DNA of 64,000 bases. Origin: Calothrix sp. FI2-JRJ7. Lineage in GTDB: Bacteria; Cyanobacteriota; Cyanobacteriia; Cyanobacteriales; Nostocaceae. Position numbers and translations under genes: made by a program. Positions 26,857-38,500 of the stretch are shown here, piece by piece; the stretch's first letter is position 1; each line of letters starts with the position of its first letter. The notes under the pieces were generated by a model. That model ran no database searches, had not been told where the DNA came from, and saw nothing but the letters and a program-made list of their open reading frames with translations. Where the stretch lies: NCBI GenBank assembly GCA_019359675.1, contig JAHHGX010000088.1, positions 56,828-120,827 on the forward strand, given 5' to 3'.

Positions 26857-27465
26857 TTACTTCAACAACAATTTATGAATATTTCCACCCGAACGTAATA
26901 TCGAGTCAGCGGTATTATGCACACCAAATTCTGCGGCAAGCTGGGCGCCTAATGTACCATGTAGATACAAGACAAACATAATTGCCATACCAGCTAATAG
27001 GTAAGTCCACTGAACTTGACGGTCTTCGTCTTTACGCCAGTTAAAACGCTGTAAACCTCTCCATATGGTCATACCAACCATAATAGCAAGTAGTAAAACA
27101 CCACCAACTCCATGCCACAGCATAGTTTCCATTGCGTGGAGTCCCCATGCGCTCGTTACATCCATATTTGGTTCTGCGAGCATCATTTCGTAGAAACCTG
27201 CTGCAACTGTGAAGAATGTAATAATGGCTGAACCAAGCATGTTATACCAGCCAACATCGAAGAAGTTAGACTGCTTTGCAGGTAGTGCTAAAAATTTGAA
27301 TACTGGTTGTTGATATGGAAAGAGTACACCAACAAAATCAAACGTAATGCCAATAATAAACAACCCTAGCGTTAAGTGTACCAAGTTTGGGTGAATTGGA
27401 ATGATATATGGCAAACCATTGGCGCCGAGATGTGCGCGTAATTGTTCAATGAGTCCTGTTTCCAT
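26857..27465 (-). CDS. DUF2231 membrane protein, second gene of the oxidase operon
   Basis: The 202 residues hold about four membrane helices, with conserved His residues near helix ends (HPNLVHLTLGLFIIGI, LHAMETMLWHGVGGVLLLAI, FVLYLHGTLGAQLA). Such His pairs could hold heme b, as proposed for membrane proteins of this build, but that is inference. The ATG overlaps the stop of the preceding DUF2231 gene by one base (TAATG), showing translational coupling. The pairing with an oxidase suggests an assembly or electron-transfer accessory. Confidence 0.85.
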   Translation of the reverse strand: METGLIEQLRAHLGANGLPYIIPIHPNLVHLTLGLFIIGITFDFVGVLFPYQQPVFKFLALPAKQSNFFDVGWYNMLGSAIITFFTVAAGFYEMMLAEPNMDVTSAWGLHAMETMLWHGVGGVLLLAIMVGMTIWRGLQRFNWRKDEDRQVQWTYLLAGMAIMFVLYLHGTLGAQLAAEFGVHNTADSILRSGGNIHKLLLK

Positions 27466-27962
27466 TACAGTAATCCTTCTTTGAGTGCTTCAACAACAGG
27501 GACAGTGTGCAAGCCATATACCCAAACGAGTTCGTCACCGAGGAAGACTTGCACAAATATCAAACCAGTTAATACGATTCCTAGACCTAAGTAGGGGACA
27601 GGCAATTTATCAGGAGTTTTTAAACGAATTACATATCGCCAACCTGTAATTGCAGCAATAATTCCAGATAATGACCAACCAATTAGTGTGTGTACACTCA
27701 ACACAGGTTGTGCCATATCATATGGATGTGCTAAACCCGCTTCAAACTGACCAAAAATGATAGCCACGAACACAGCAACAGTGGCAAGACACATATTCCA
27801 CCAACTCACCTCGAATAAACGTGCGTTCTTAGTAAAGTAGCCAATAATGTCGCATACAAAGGAAAACAGCACCATTGCAATTACAAAGTGAACAATGATG
27901 GGGTGAATAGTGTCGGGATATGGTAGACCGTGGTCATTCAACTTTTGCAGAAGCTCAAACAT
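27465..27962 (-). CDS. DUF2231 membrane protein, first gene of the oxidase operon
   Basis: It has 165 residues with four membrane helices. It starts FELLQKLNDHGLPYPDTIHP and continues IIVHFVIAMVLFSFVCDIIG. The end has FVQVFLGDELVWVYGLHTVP. It is a paralogue of the next gene: both open with a short cytoplasmic helix and the HPxxVH pattern. The ribosome-binding site AGGAGA lies about five bases before ATG. It begins a five-gene operon with oxidase subunits II, I and III. Confidence 0.85.
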   Translation of the reverse strand: MFELLQKLNDHGLPYPDTIHPIIVHFVIAMVLFSFVCDIIGYFTKNARLFEVSWWNMCLATVAVFVAIIFGQFEAGLAHPYDMAQPVLSVHTLIGWSLSGIIAAITGWRYVIRLKTPDKLPVPYLGLGIVLTGLIFVQVFLGDELVWVYGLHTVPVVEALKEGLL

Positions 27963-28620
27963 AGTATTCTCCTAGGTACACCTCTGAAGGAAATAAAACT
28001 TTACAGTTAATACAATTGTTAAGGAATTGAAAAATTAAAAAAGTTCAAATGGCGACTTTTACAATTGATTTTTAATGTTCAGGGTGAGATTGTTTGTTTG
28101 GTATGTTTGTTGACACAAGGAGAATCCCCCCAACCCCCCTTATTAAGGGGGGCTTTAGGAGAAGTATTTTTATAGCTTTATCTAAAATATTAAACATCTC
28201 TTTAGCCCCCCCAACTCGCAGGGGGGTTGGGGGGATCAATATATTTCATACCACCAGCAACTTGTTAATCATCATAATTAACTCCACATATAGATGACAT
28301 TCCAAGTTTATTAATCTAATTATAGCTTTATATTTTCTTAAACAAGTTAAATCAAATAAAAATATATGCGGTACTAATAACAACTATAATTTTGTAAATG
28401 TTACTAGCAAACATAGACTTCCGAAGCCTATCAAAAATCAATAGAGAAATATTTAAAAAAGAATCAGTAATTGTACTAGCTAGATTTAGCCATATTTCGG
28501 ATACAAACAAAATATACGCATCAATCATTTATTGATGAAGCCGGATTTTCATTGCAAAACCCGGACGTATTCGCTTGCTTTTTTATAAACCCGTTTTTAT
28601 TCCTACATTATTTAACATCC
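27963..28620. other. 658-bp divergent intergenic region
   Basis: This separates the oxidase operon from the giant surface protein. A repeat block lies at 28122-28241, made of two inverted CCCCCCAACCCCCC / GGGGGGTTGGGGGG elements around an AT-rich centre. From 28250 on the DNA is AT-rich with no gene seen. Promoters for both divergent units should lie here, but no clear binding site was found. Confidence 0.6.
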
Positions 28621-31600
28621 ATGAATACAACAGGCTTGCCACCACAAGATAAAAGCTTAAACCCAGGTGTAAATTTACAAACCTCACTGGCGCCAAGTCC
28701 ATTAGAAGCACCGCAATACACAGCTAGTTCATCATCAATAGCATTTATAGATACGAATGTAAGCCAGATTGATAGTTTAATTGCTGGTATGGCGCCTGGT
28801 ACTGAGGTACATATATTAAAATCGGGTGAAGATGCAATAACCCAAATTACAAACACTCTTTTAAATCGCCAGAATATTTCTAGCCTGCATATCATTTCAC
28901 ACGGCAGCGCAGGAAGCTTAGATTTTGCAGCGAATTCACTCAATGCATATAACATCCGTAGTTACACAGAGCAATTACAGTGTTGGGGTAATGCATTAAC
29001 AGAGAATGCTGATATTCTGCTGTATGGGTGTAATGTAGCAGAGAATGCACTCGGTAAATCGTTTGTTGAGATAATGCGACAAGTGACAGGCGCCGATGTG
29101 ACTGCATCTGATAACTTAACTGGAAGTGCTGCTAAAGGTGGCGACTGGACATTAGAGTACAAAGCAGGCAGTATTGAAGCGTCATCAGTAATTACTGAAA
29201 GAGGCGCCGCGCATTATGAAGATACTCTGATGTATCCATCTTTAGTTGCAAACCTAAATCCTCGCACGACAACCAACATAGGACCTCTGCCAAACGCAGG
29301 CTCTAACCCAGCAAATTTGATAGATATCAATAATATACTTTTCTTTACTGCTGATGATGGAATCGGTGGTACAGAATTATGGCGATTAAACCCTGGTAGT
29401 ACTAGTCCAAGTTTAGTTAGAGATTTGAATACTAATCCTGGTTTGGGGTCGAATCCATCAAACTTAACTAATGTAAATAATATACTTTTCTTTACTGCTG
29501 ATGATGGGATGGGTGGCGCCGCACTATGGCGATTAGACCCATTGTCTGGTGGTATGCCAAGCCGACTTCAAATCGGCACTACTACAAGTCTTGTAGGTTA
29601 TAATCCATCTAACTTAATCAATATTAACGGCACATTATACTTTACTGCGGATGATGGAAACGGTACTGAATTATGGCGAATCAGTACATCTACAACAGCA
29701 GTTCCTGTAAAATTTGATATTAATACTCGTTCTGGAGTTGGTTCTAATCCATCAAACTTAATTAATGTCAACAACGTACTTTATTTCACTGCTGATGATG
29801 GAATTGCTGGAACAGAGTTATGGCGATTTGATACATTAAATAGTACTAGCCCAACGCGCGTTACAGAAGTTCGTCTAGGAGAAGCTAGTTCAAACCCAGC
29901 TAATTTAACTAACGTCAACGGTCTACTTTACTTTACTGCTGATAATGGTAACAGCGGCACAGAACTTTGGAGACTTGATTCAACAGGTAATCCTGTTTTA
30001 TTAGATATTAATACTCGTGCTGGTGCTGGTTCAAACCCAGCAAATTTAACCAACGTTAATGGTATACTTTACTTCACTGCTGATAATGCTATTGGTGTTA
30101 GTAATTTGATGCAAATTGATGCAAGTGGTAGACCTGTTGTTGTTCAACCTGCTAATACTACTAGTTTTCCAGATAATCCAGCAAATTTAACCAATGTTAA
30201 TGGTACGCTGTATTTTACTGCTACCACAAATAATGCTGGTACTGAATTATGGCGCCTTGATACATTAGGAAGAGCAGTTCAAGTACAAGACATTTATAGC
30301 GGTGCTGCTGGTTCTAATCCATCAAATTTAACCAACATAAACGGTACGCTTTACTTCACTACTAATGATGGAAGATTATGGTTTGTTCCTCCACCAAGTC
30401 CAACTTTCCCCAATTCCTTTGCTTCTCCAGTTGCCATTAATGCACCAATACCCAACCGTCCAGTTTTTAATTCTAGTCCATTAAATTTCACCAGCGCTGG
30501 TGGAAATCTTTACTTGACATATGATGATGGAAATATTGGTACTGAACTATGGCGCATAGCATTAAATACAAATGGCACTCCAATTACTAGTAGTCCTAGC
30601 ATATCGCTGGTTCGAGATATTCGTACTACTGGTAATGTTAGTTCTAATCCATCGAATATAACTAATGTCAACGGTACAATTTATTTTACTGCTGATGATG
30701 GTATTCGTGGTACGAAATTGTGGCAACTCGACGCAAGTGGAAACCCTGTACCCGTTATAGAAAATATTTCCACTGGTACTGGTACTAATAATGCTATTTT
30801 CAATCCGTCAAATTTGACGAACGTAAGTGGGACACTTTACTTTACCGCTAACGAAGGAATGAGCGGTAATGAGTTATGGCGCCTTGAACCAGGTGGTAGT
30901 CCAGTTAGAGTTGCAGATATTCGTCCTGGTCAAGGAGGCTCTAACCCATCAAACCTGACAAATCTTAACGGTATGCTGTTCTTCACAGCGAATGATGGCA
31001 TGTATGGTTCAGACTTGTGGGTTATTGATAAACCAAATGGTACCCCAGTAAGGGTTTCTTTAGGCTCAAGCCAGGGTGTACCAAATACTTCTAACTTAAT
31101 CACTGTTGGTAATTCACTTTTCTTTACTGCTAATGATGGAACGAATGGTACGGAATTATGGAGATTAACTCCTGGTTCTGGTACACCTGTTGGCAGCCCT
31201 ATCTTAATAAATATTCGCAATCGTGATGCAGGCAGTTCTAATCCTTCAAATTTAACAGATGTCAACGGTATACTTTTCTTTACAGCTGATGATGGTAACG
31301 GTGGAAGAGAATTGTGGTGGATAAATCCAGGTAGTAATATTCCAAGTGCAATAAATATTCGTCCTGGCGCCGCTGGTTCTAACCCATCAAATTTAACTAA
31401 TATTAACGGTAGACTTTACTTTAGCGCTGATGATGGCATAGGCGGAACTGAAATATGGTTTGTTGACACATTTTCAGGAATACCAGGAAGCCCCAAACTT
31501 GTAGAAGTTCGTTCAGGCGCCGCTAGTTCTAACCCTAGCAATTTTACAAGTGTAAACGGCACACTCTACTTTAGTGCTGATGGTGGTAGAGGTATGGAAA

Positions 31601-34600
31601 TTTTCCGCCTAAATAGTAGTGGAGGTATTTCTTCTGTTAATACAATAGGGCTTACGACTGAGGGTATTTCTAATCCATCAAATTTAGTCAGTTTAGGTGA
31701 TTCACTTTTCTTTAGTGGATTTCAACAAGCTGCCGGAAGAGAATTATGGCGAGCTGATAGTGCAGGAAACTTGGGATTTGCACGACATATTCGTAATAAT
31801 GGTAGTTCAGATCTGTCTAACTTTGTAAATATCAACGGTACTGTTTACTTTGTCGCTGATGATGGTACTTACGGCAGAGAATTATGGCGATTAGATGCTG
31901 ATGGCAACTCAGCAATGGTTGGAGATATTCGCAGCAGTACTGGTTTTGGCTCCAATCCATCAAACTTTATCGATGTTAACGGTGTAACATATTTTACTGC
32001 TGATGATGGTAGTAGTGGTACAGAATTATGGCGAATTAGTGGATCAAATGCAACTCCATCTCTAGTTAGAAATATAAACACTTCATCAGCTAGTAATTTT
32101 GGTATTGGTTCCAATCCATCGAACTTGACTAACGTTAACGGTACACTTTACTTTACTGCTGATGATGGTATTGGTGGTAGAGAATTATGGCGACTAGATA
32201 GCATGGGCAGCCCTATTTTGGTTCGCGATATTAATACTTTGACCAGAACTGGTTCCAACCCATCAAATTTGACCAACATCAATGGTATACTTTATTTCAC
32301 CGCTAATAATGGTAGTACTGGGACAGAATTATGGCGACTGGATAGTATGGGAAATCCGGTCATGGTTTGCGATATAAATACTCGTCCCGGCTTTGGTTCT
32401 AATCCATCGCAGTTGACAATTGTTAATGGAGTACTTTACTTTACAGCTGATATAGGTGTTGGCGATAGAGAGTTATGGCGGATAGATAATACAGGTAATG
32501 CTGTCTTAGTTCGTGACATTAATACTGGTTACAACATTAATCTTAATTACGGAATAGGTTCTGACCCTTCGCAATTAACAAATGTCAATAGTGTACTTTA
32601 TTTTACTGCTAATGACGGCGCCAATGGTAGAGAATTGTGGCGAATTGATTCGATGGGGAACGCGATTTTAGTTCGAGATATTAATACCCGTACTGGCGCC
32701 AGTTCAAACCCATCACAGTTAACTAATATTAACGGTGTACTTTACTTTACTGCTGATGATGGTTTAAGTGGTACAGAACTATGGCGAATTGATGGAACAG
32801 GAAATCCAGTTCGAGTTCGCGATATTAATACAAATAGTGGAATTGGTTCTAATCCATCAAACTTAACCAATGTAAATGGTATACTTTACTTTACTGCAAA
32901 TGATGGCTTAAATGGTAGAGAATTATGGCGAATTGATTCGACGACGGGCAATGTAGTTCCTGTTACCGACATTAATAGTTCTCGTCCAAGTGCTAGCTCT
33001 AATCCATCAAATCTCACTGTTGTTAACAATATCCTGTATTTTGTTGCCGAAGACGTTCCTGGTAATAGAGAATTATGGCGAATTGAACCTAATGGGGCGC
33101 CACCAGTTAGATTGGAGATTCAAATAGGTGGTTTGGGTTCTCATCCATCGCAGCTTATTAACTTTAATGGTACGCTGTATTTTACGGCAGGAAATGCAAT
33201 TGGTAATACCGAATTATGGAAAATTGGTAAATCGGGAAGTCCTGAGTTAGTTCGAGATATTCGCTCAGGAATTGCAGGTTCTATTCCATCGAATCTATTT
33301 AGTACCAACGGCGCCTTATATTTCACCGTAAATGATGGCATGAGTGGTACAGAGCTTTGGAGAATTGACAATCTTCCTCCAAGCCTTAGCACTGTTAGTA
33401 AATCTGGCAATGAAGATTCGATAATCACCTTTACAGCACCTGATTTCACTACTAGATTTAATGACCCAGAAAGTAGTCCTTTAACTCAAATTAGGATTGT
33501 ATCGTTACCAACTAGCGGAATATTAAGACTTGGTAATACTAATGTTGTTGCAGGACAAGAAATACCAGTTGCTGATATTGGTTTCTTAACATTTACTCCA
33601 AACCCCGATTTCAACGGTAGTGTTAGCTTCTCTTGGAATGGTTTTGATGGTAGTAGATATTCTACGAGCAGTGCTACTGTATCCATTTCCGTAAGTCCTG
33701 TTCATGACCTTCCTACTGTTGCTAGTGTTTCAAAATTAGGTGATGAAGATAGAGTTATTAAATTTGCACTATCTGACTTTAGCAGCAAATTTACTGATAT
33801 CGATGGTAATGCTTTAAATAGAATTAGAATTAGCTCGTTACCTAGCAATGGTAAGTTAATGTTAGGCGCCACTGATGTAACTTTGAGCCAAGAAATTGCT
33901 GCTGCGGACATTGCTAACTTGACATTTGTACCAAATGCGAACTTTAGCGGTACTGTTAGCTTTGGTTGGAATGGTTTTGATGGTACTGCATATGCTACAG
34001 CTAATTCAACTGTTAGTATTACAGTTAATCCAACTCCTGAATGGCAAATTGCTGCAACTGCTGATTTTATAGGTGATGGAAAGCAAAATATTCTACAACG
34101 TGACCCAAGTAACGGCGCCTACAGGTTATGGTATCTGAACGCTAACAATACAAGTGAAACTGTTGCACTGCCAACTATGGGTTCTAATTGGACAATTACA
34201 AGCATCGCGAACTTTGATGGTAATGCTTCCAAGGATATTCTCTTTTCATCAACAACTGGCGAAAATCGAATTTGGCGAATGACTGCTACAGGCGCCGAAA
34301 TTGTTAACCTTCCAACTATTAACCCTAACAATTTTATAATTCAACACGTCGGTGATTTTGAAGGTGATGGTGATGCTGATATATTGCTACGGGACAAAAC
34401 AAATGGAATGATTGCGATATGGGAGTCTAACCCAAATAACCCTGATTTTATTCGCGGAATAGTATTGGGATACCTTCCTGATAACAATACCCAAATTAAA
34501 CAACTTTCCGACTTGGATGGTGATGGAGATTTAGATATTCTTTGGTATAACCAAGTTAATGGTGCCGTTAGTATTTGGGAAATGCAAGGTACTAGTTTAA

Positions 34601-35373
34601 AATCTGGTTTTGGATTACCAAGTATCTCAGATACAAATATCAAAATTCAACTTGTCGCTGATTTCGATGGTGACAATGACATGGATATACTTTTGTATAA
34701 CGCAACTAACGGATTTACCGCTATCTGGGAAATGAATGGGGTTAACTTAAAACAGGGTGTCTTTGTGGGTTATGTCAGTGACACTAACATCAAAATTAAA
34801 CAAATCGCGGATTTTGATGGTGATAAAGACTTAGATATTCTTTGGTCTAACGATAGCACTGGTTTTATGGCGATTTGGGAAATGAACGGTGTTAATTTCA
34901 AACAGGGTATTGGTTTACCAACTTCAGGTTCTGGCGATACTAAAATTAAACAGATAGCAGATATTGATGGTGACAAAGATTTAGACTTCCTTTGGCATAA
35001 CGATGTTACTGGATTTACAGGCATCTGGGAAATGAACGGTGTCAATTTTAAACAGGGCATCACTTTAGGTTACGTTAGTGACACAAACACAAAAATTAGC
35101 CAAATTGCTAATTTTGATGGTGATACTGACTTAGATATTTTTTGGCATAATCAAACAACTGGCTTTGCCGCAATGTGGAGTATGAATGGTGTTAACATCG
35201 GGCAGGGAATTGTTCTACCTACTACTGACAGTGGTTTAAAAGTTCATGTGGTCGGTGATTTTAACGGCGATGGGAAGTTAGATGTTGTTTGGTACAACTC
35301 AACTACTAGTGCGACTGAAGTTTGGTTAACTGATGGCGCCAGTCTTCTCGATGATGTTTTACTTCCTGTGTAA
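28621..35373 (+). CDS. giant surface protein: DUF4347, about 28 ELW repeats, two cadherin-like domains, nine FG-GAP repeats
   Basis: It is a secreted or surface-bound repeat protein of about 2250 residues. Residues 40-185 form DUF4347, with LHIISHGS (H94) and DILLYGCNVA (C137). Then come about 28 units of 45-60 residues with SNPSNLTNVNGTLYFTADDG followed by GTELWRLD, the ELWxxDGT-type repeat. Two Ig/cadherin-like domains follow (NEDSIITFTAPDF, then GDEDRVIKFALSDF). Nine FG-GAP/VCBS-like units with calcium loops (DLDGDGDLDILWYN, IWEMNG) close the protein. No classical signal peptide is seen; type I secretion is usual for such proteins but is inference. I start at ATG 28621, in line with the paralogue, although the frame is open from TTG 28552. 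An adhesion or sheath role is likely. Confidence 0.9.
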   Translation: MNTTGLPPQDKSLNPGVNLQTSLAPSPLEAPQYTASSSSIAFIDTNVSQIDSLIAGMAPGTEVHILKSGEDAITQITNTLLNRQNISSLHIISHGSAGSLDFAANSLNAYNIRSYTEQLQCWGNALTENADILLYGCNVAENALGKSFVEIMRQVTGADVTASDNLTGSAAKGGDWTLEYKAGSIEASSVITERGAAHYEDTLMYPSLVANLNPRTTTNIGPLPNAGSNPANLIDINNILFFTADDGIGGTELWRLNPGSTSPSLVRDLNTNPGLGSNPSNLTNVNNILFFTADDGMGGAALWRLDPLSGGMPSRLQIGTTTSLVGYNPSNLININGTLYFTADDGNGTELWRISTSTTAVPVKFDINTRSGVGSNPSNLINVNNVLYFTADDGIAGTELWRFDTLNSTSPTRVTEVRLGEASSNPANLTNVNGLLYFTADNGNSGTELWRLDSTGNPVLLDINTRAGAGSNPANLTNVNGILYFTADNAIGVSNLMQIDASGRPVVVQPANTTSFPDNPANLTNVNGTLYFTATTNNAGTELWRLDTLGRAVQVQDIYSGAAGSNPSNLTNINGTLYFTTNDGRLWFVPPPSPTFPNSFASPVAINAPIPNRPVFNSSPLNFTSAGGNLYLTYDDGNIGTELWRIALNTNGTPITSSPSISLVRDIRTTGNVSSNPSNITNVNGTIYFTADDGIRGTKLWQLDASGNPVPVIENISTGTGTNNAIFNPSNLTNVSGTLYFTANEGMSGNELWRLEPGGSPVRVADIRPGQGGSNPSNLTNLNGMLFFTANDGMYGSDLWVIDKPNGTPVRVSLGSSQGVPNTSNLITVGNSLFFTANDGTNGTELWRLTPGSGTPVGSPILINIRNRDAGSSNPSNLTDVNGILFFTADDGNGGRELWWINPGSNIPSAINIRPGAAGSNPSNLTNINGRLYFSADDGIGGTEIWFVDTFSGIPGSPKLVEVRSGAASSNPSNFTSVNGTLYFSADGGRGMEIFRLNSSGGISSVNTIGLTTEGISNPSNLVSLGDSLFFSGFQQAAGRELWRADSAGNLGFARHIRNNGSSDLSNFVNINGTVYFVADDGTYGRELWRLDADGNSAMVGDIRSSTGFGSNPSNFIDVNGVTYFTADDGSSGTELWRISGSNATPSLVRNINTSSASNFGIGSNPSNLTNVNGTLYFTADDGIGGRELWRLDSMGSPILVRDINTLTRTGSNPSNLTNINGILYFTANNGSTGTELWRLDSMGNPVMVCDINTRPGFGSNPSQLTIVNGVLYFTADIGVGDRELWRIDNTGNAVLVRDINTGYNINLNYGIGSDPSQLTNVNSVLYFTANDGANGRELWRIDSMGNAILVRDINTRTGASSNPSQLTNINGVLYFTADDGLSGTELWRIDGTGNPVRVRDINTNSGIGSNPSNLTNVNGILYFTANDGLNGRELWRIDSTTGNVVPVTDINSSRPSASSNPSNLTVVNNILYFVAEDVPGNRELWRIEPNGAPPVRLEIQIGGLGSHPSQLINFNGTLYFTAGNAIGNTELWKIGKSGSPELVRDIRSGIAGSIPSNLFSTNGALYFTVNDGMSGTELWRIDNLPPSLSTVSKSGNEDSIITFTAPDFTTRFNDPESSPLTQIRIVSLPTSGILRLGNTNVVAGQEIPVADIGFLTFTPNPDFNGSVSFSWNGFDGSRYSTSSATVSISVSPVHDLPTVASVSKLGDEDRVIKFALSDFSSKFTDIDGNALNRIRISSLPSNGKLMLGATDVTLSQEIAAADIANLTFVPNANFSGTVSFGWNGFDGTAYATANSTVSITVNPTPEWQIAATADFIGDGKQNILQRDPSNGAYRLWYLNANNTSETVALPTMGSNWTITSIANFDGNASKDILFSSTTGENRIWRMTATGAEIVNLPTINPNNFIIQHVGDFEGDGDADILLRDKTNGMIAIWESNPNNPDFIRGIVLGYLPDNNTQIKQLSDLDGDGDLDILWYNQVNGAVSIWEMQGTSLKSGFGLPSISDTNIKIQLVADFDGDNDMDILLYNATNGFTAIWEMNGVNLKQGVFVGYVSDTNIKIKQIADFDGDKDLDILWSNDSTGFMAIWEMNGVNFKQGIGLPTSGSGDTKIKQIADIDGDKDLDFLWHNDVTGFTGIWEMNGVNFKQGITLGYVSDTNTKISQIANFDGDTDLDIFWHNQTTGFAAMWSMNGVNIGQGIVLPTTDSGLKVHVVGDFNGDGKLDVVWYNSTTSATEVWLTDGASLLDDVLLPV

Positions 35374-35599
35374 AACTCTCATTTTTTAACATGTGGGTAG
35401 GTGTCCTGCCTGCCCTTGAATTGTTTTAGATATGCAGGCGGTTAGCTATCCTACGGGACGGGATTTTTGAATTATCAAATAAATGAAATAGTTTGTACAT
35501 ACAAATATTTAAGTAATTATAAGTAATTTAACGGAGATTTTTTTGTCAAATTTGGCATAAAAACGATATATACACTTTAAGAATTAAAACCATATTTTT
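35374..35599. other. short AT-rich spacer with a GTAGG...CCTAC type repeat
   Basis: Between the two giant genes, 35395-35458 holds a GTAGGTGTCCTGCCTGCCC-type repeat ending TATCCTACGGGACGGG. The rest is AT-rich leader. No terminator with a T-run is obvious. Confidence 0.5.
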
Positions 35600-38500
35600 A
35601 TGCCATCTAATTCTTCGGCTAATCAAATTAATCTTCAATCCCTAGATAAAACTTTTAATAGTGCATATATACCTACTTCATCTATATCAACTTTGCCTCT
35701 TGACTTGGCGCCATACACAGCTAGTTCTTCATCGCTGTTATTTATTGATGCAAGTGTTAGCCACATTGAAAGCTTAGTTGCAGGTGTGGCGCCCGGAACT
35801 GAGGTGTATATTCTTAACCCAGCACAAGATGCTATTACTCAAATTACAAATACATTATTAGGGCGCCAAGGTATTTCTAGTTTGCAAATTATTTCGCATG
35901 GTAATGTTGCCAGTTTAGATTTTGCTTCGAGTTCGTTGAATATTAGTAATGTTCGTACTTATACTAACGATTTACAAGCATGGGGTAAGGCATTAACGGC
36001 AGATGCAGATATTTTACTGTACGGGTGTAATGTTGCAGCAGGGGAAACTGGAGCTACTTTTATTCAACAGTTGAGTCAATTAACAGGCGCCGATGTTGCC
36101 GCATCTGATGATTTAACAGGTAATGACAGCAAAGCTGGTAACTGGGTATTAGAAAGTACTACAGGTTTAATTGAATCATCTAAGGCACTGCAATTAGATG
36201 CAATGGCAGGTTATGATTCTGTTTTCAACAGCCCTGTAGCAATTATCAATGAATTTTCTCAGGGTAGTACTGGCGCCAAAGAATGGGTTGAAATTTTAGT
36301 TGTTCAAGATAATGTAAATTTACAGAATTATCGTTTGGTTGACGGAAGCACTTCTAATGGCCTAAATATACAGCTATCTGGTGCCGACTTTAATGGATTG
36401 AAAGCAGGAACTTTAATAGTACTTTATAACGCTGGTGATGTTGATAGCGTTATTACTCCTGATCTTAGTTATGACCCTGCAAAAGGTGACTACTCTTTAC
36501 AAATCTCATCTTTGAACAGTACTAGTAATTTTGCTGTTACTCGCAATAATGGTTGGAGTAGTACAACAGCAGCTTTTGACAATAGTAGCAGTACTGATGT
36601 CCCAAGGTTGTTAGATGCTGCGGGTGTTGAAATTTATAAATTTCCCAAGAGTCAAACTCCAGCAGGGTTTCAAGTAGTATCATTGTCACCATTCAGAGCT
36701 TTACCAGGACGTGCGACTGCTTTCCTTGGTAATACTGCGGCAGGAGCGATACTACCAGCTAACTGGTCTGATGATTATTACTCTGCTGCTGGAAATCCAG
36801 GTTTAGCAAATGGTGGAATAAATACCGCTTGGATAAATTCACTACGTGGTAATGTTTCTCCTAGCTTCAATAACTCGACAGATTTAACGCTTTCAAGTAT
36901 CAATGAAGATACACCCTTAACAAATAACAAGGGAGTTTTGATTTCTGATTTAATTAAAGGTCAAGTTTCAGATATCAATAATAATATTCAAGGTATTGCT
37001 GTAACAGATGTTATTGGAAGCGGGAATTGGCAATATTCGCTTAATGGTGGTGATAACTGGAGTCCTTTTGGTAAGGTCTCAGATACTTCTGCTGCTGTAC
37101 TGGCTGGTTTAGTATCTCTTTACAGTGGTGCAGCAAGTACTGCACCTCAAAACCAAGGGTGGTTGCAATATGGAGCATCACCACCAATTTCGCAAGCTGG
37201 TATGGCTGTTGGTGGAACTCAAACTGTTAACGCTGGCGCCACTAATTTAGTTAGTACAGAATCTGGTTCAGCAGGTTACAGTAATTACAGTGGTGGTTTT
37301 ACAAGCTTACTCAACCCAGCCTTTCCCACTTTAGACCGTAATCAAGGTTTTACCCTGAGCTTTGATGTAAAAATTACTAGCGAGACTCATAGTGATAATA
37401 CCAGAGCAGGATTCAACGTCATTTTAGTTACTAGCGATAAAACTAAAGCAATTGAACTTGGTTTTTGGCAAGATAGAATTTTTGCACAAAATACAACTTT
37501 TACAGCTAGTACGGAGAGTGTCGCTCGCTCTACGGCTGCACTTACTCGTTATGATTTGAAAGTTCAAGGTGATACATACCAGTTGTTTGCAGCAGGCGAG
37601 ACAACAGCAATTCTAACAGGCTTGTTACGTAACTATACTGCATTCGACCATACCACATCTGGTCCATTTAGTACTCCTTTACCGTATGATCCTTACGAGC
37701 GAGAAAATTTTATTTTTTTAGGCGACAATACTAGTAGAGCATCAGCAAATATCGACTTGGCACGAGTTGAACTCATAAACAATACTAAAATTCGTTTTGC
37801 TCCCAGTGCGAATTATAATGGTGATGCAACAATTAAGTTCCGCGCGTGGGATGGAACTGATGGTGCCACAACTGGAAGTTCTGGAGTAAGTACTACTTCT
37901 AATGCATTTAGCGCTACTTCTAAGATGGCTAACTTAACAGTCAACTCAATTCCTGAGTGGCAAATTGTTGCAGTTGATAATTTTACTAGTTTGAATAAAC
38001 AAAGTATTCTGCAACGCAACGAAACAGGCGCCTACCGCATTGTATCTTTGAATTCTGATAACATCCCTGAAATAACTACACTACCGACAGTAAATTTATC
38101 ATGGGAAGTAGCAGGAATTGCTGATTTTACTGGTGACAAAATCAAAGATATCCTTGTACGTAACTCTACAACGACCGAAAATCAGATTTGGTATAAAGGC
38201 ACAAATAGTACTGTAACTGTGACTTTACCAACAACCAATGGAAACATTACAATTCAACATATTGGTGACTTTGAAGGTGATGGAGATTCTGACATCTTAC
38301 TGCGTGATAGTAGCAATGGAGAAATTAAAGTTTGGGAAACAAATGTAGCTAATCCTAATTTTATCCGCGAAGTAATTTTGGGAACAGTTCCTGATAACAA
38401 CACTCAAATTAAGCAACTTAGTGACCTAGATGGTGATGGTGATTTAGATATTTTTTGGTATAACGCGGTTAGTGGTGCTGTTGCAATTTGGGAAATGAAC

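Noticed and set aside
28962..35063. Many minus-strand open frames across the giant surface protein
   Set aside because: They are antisense shadows of the ELW and FG-GAP repeats and share their periodicity.
35374..35599. tRNA or small RNA between the giant genes
   Set aside because: No cloverleaf or T-loop sequence was found, only a dispersed repeat.
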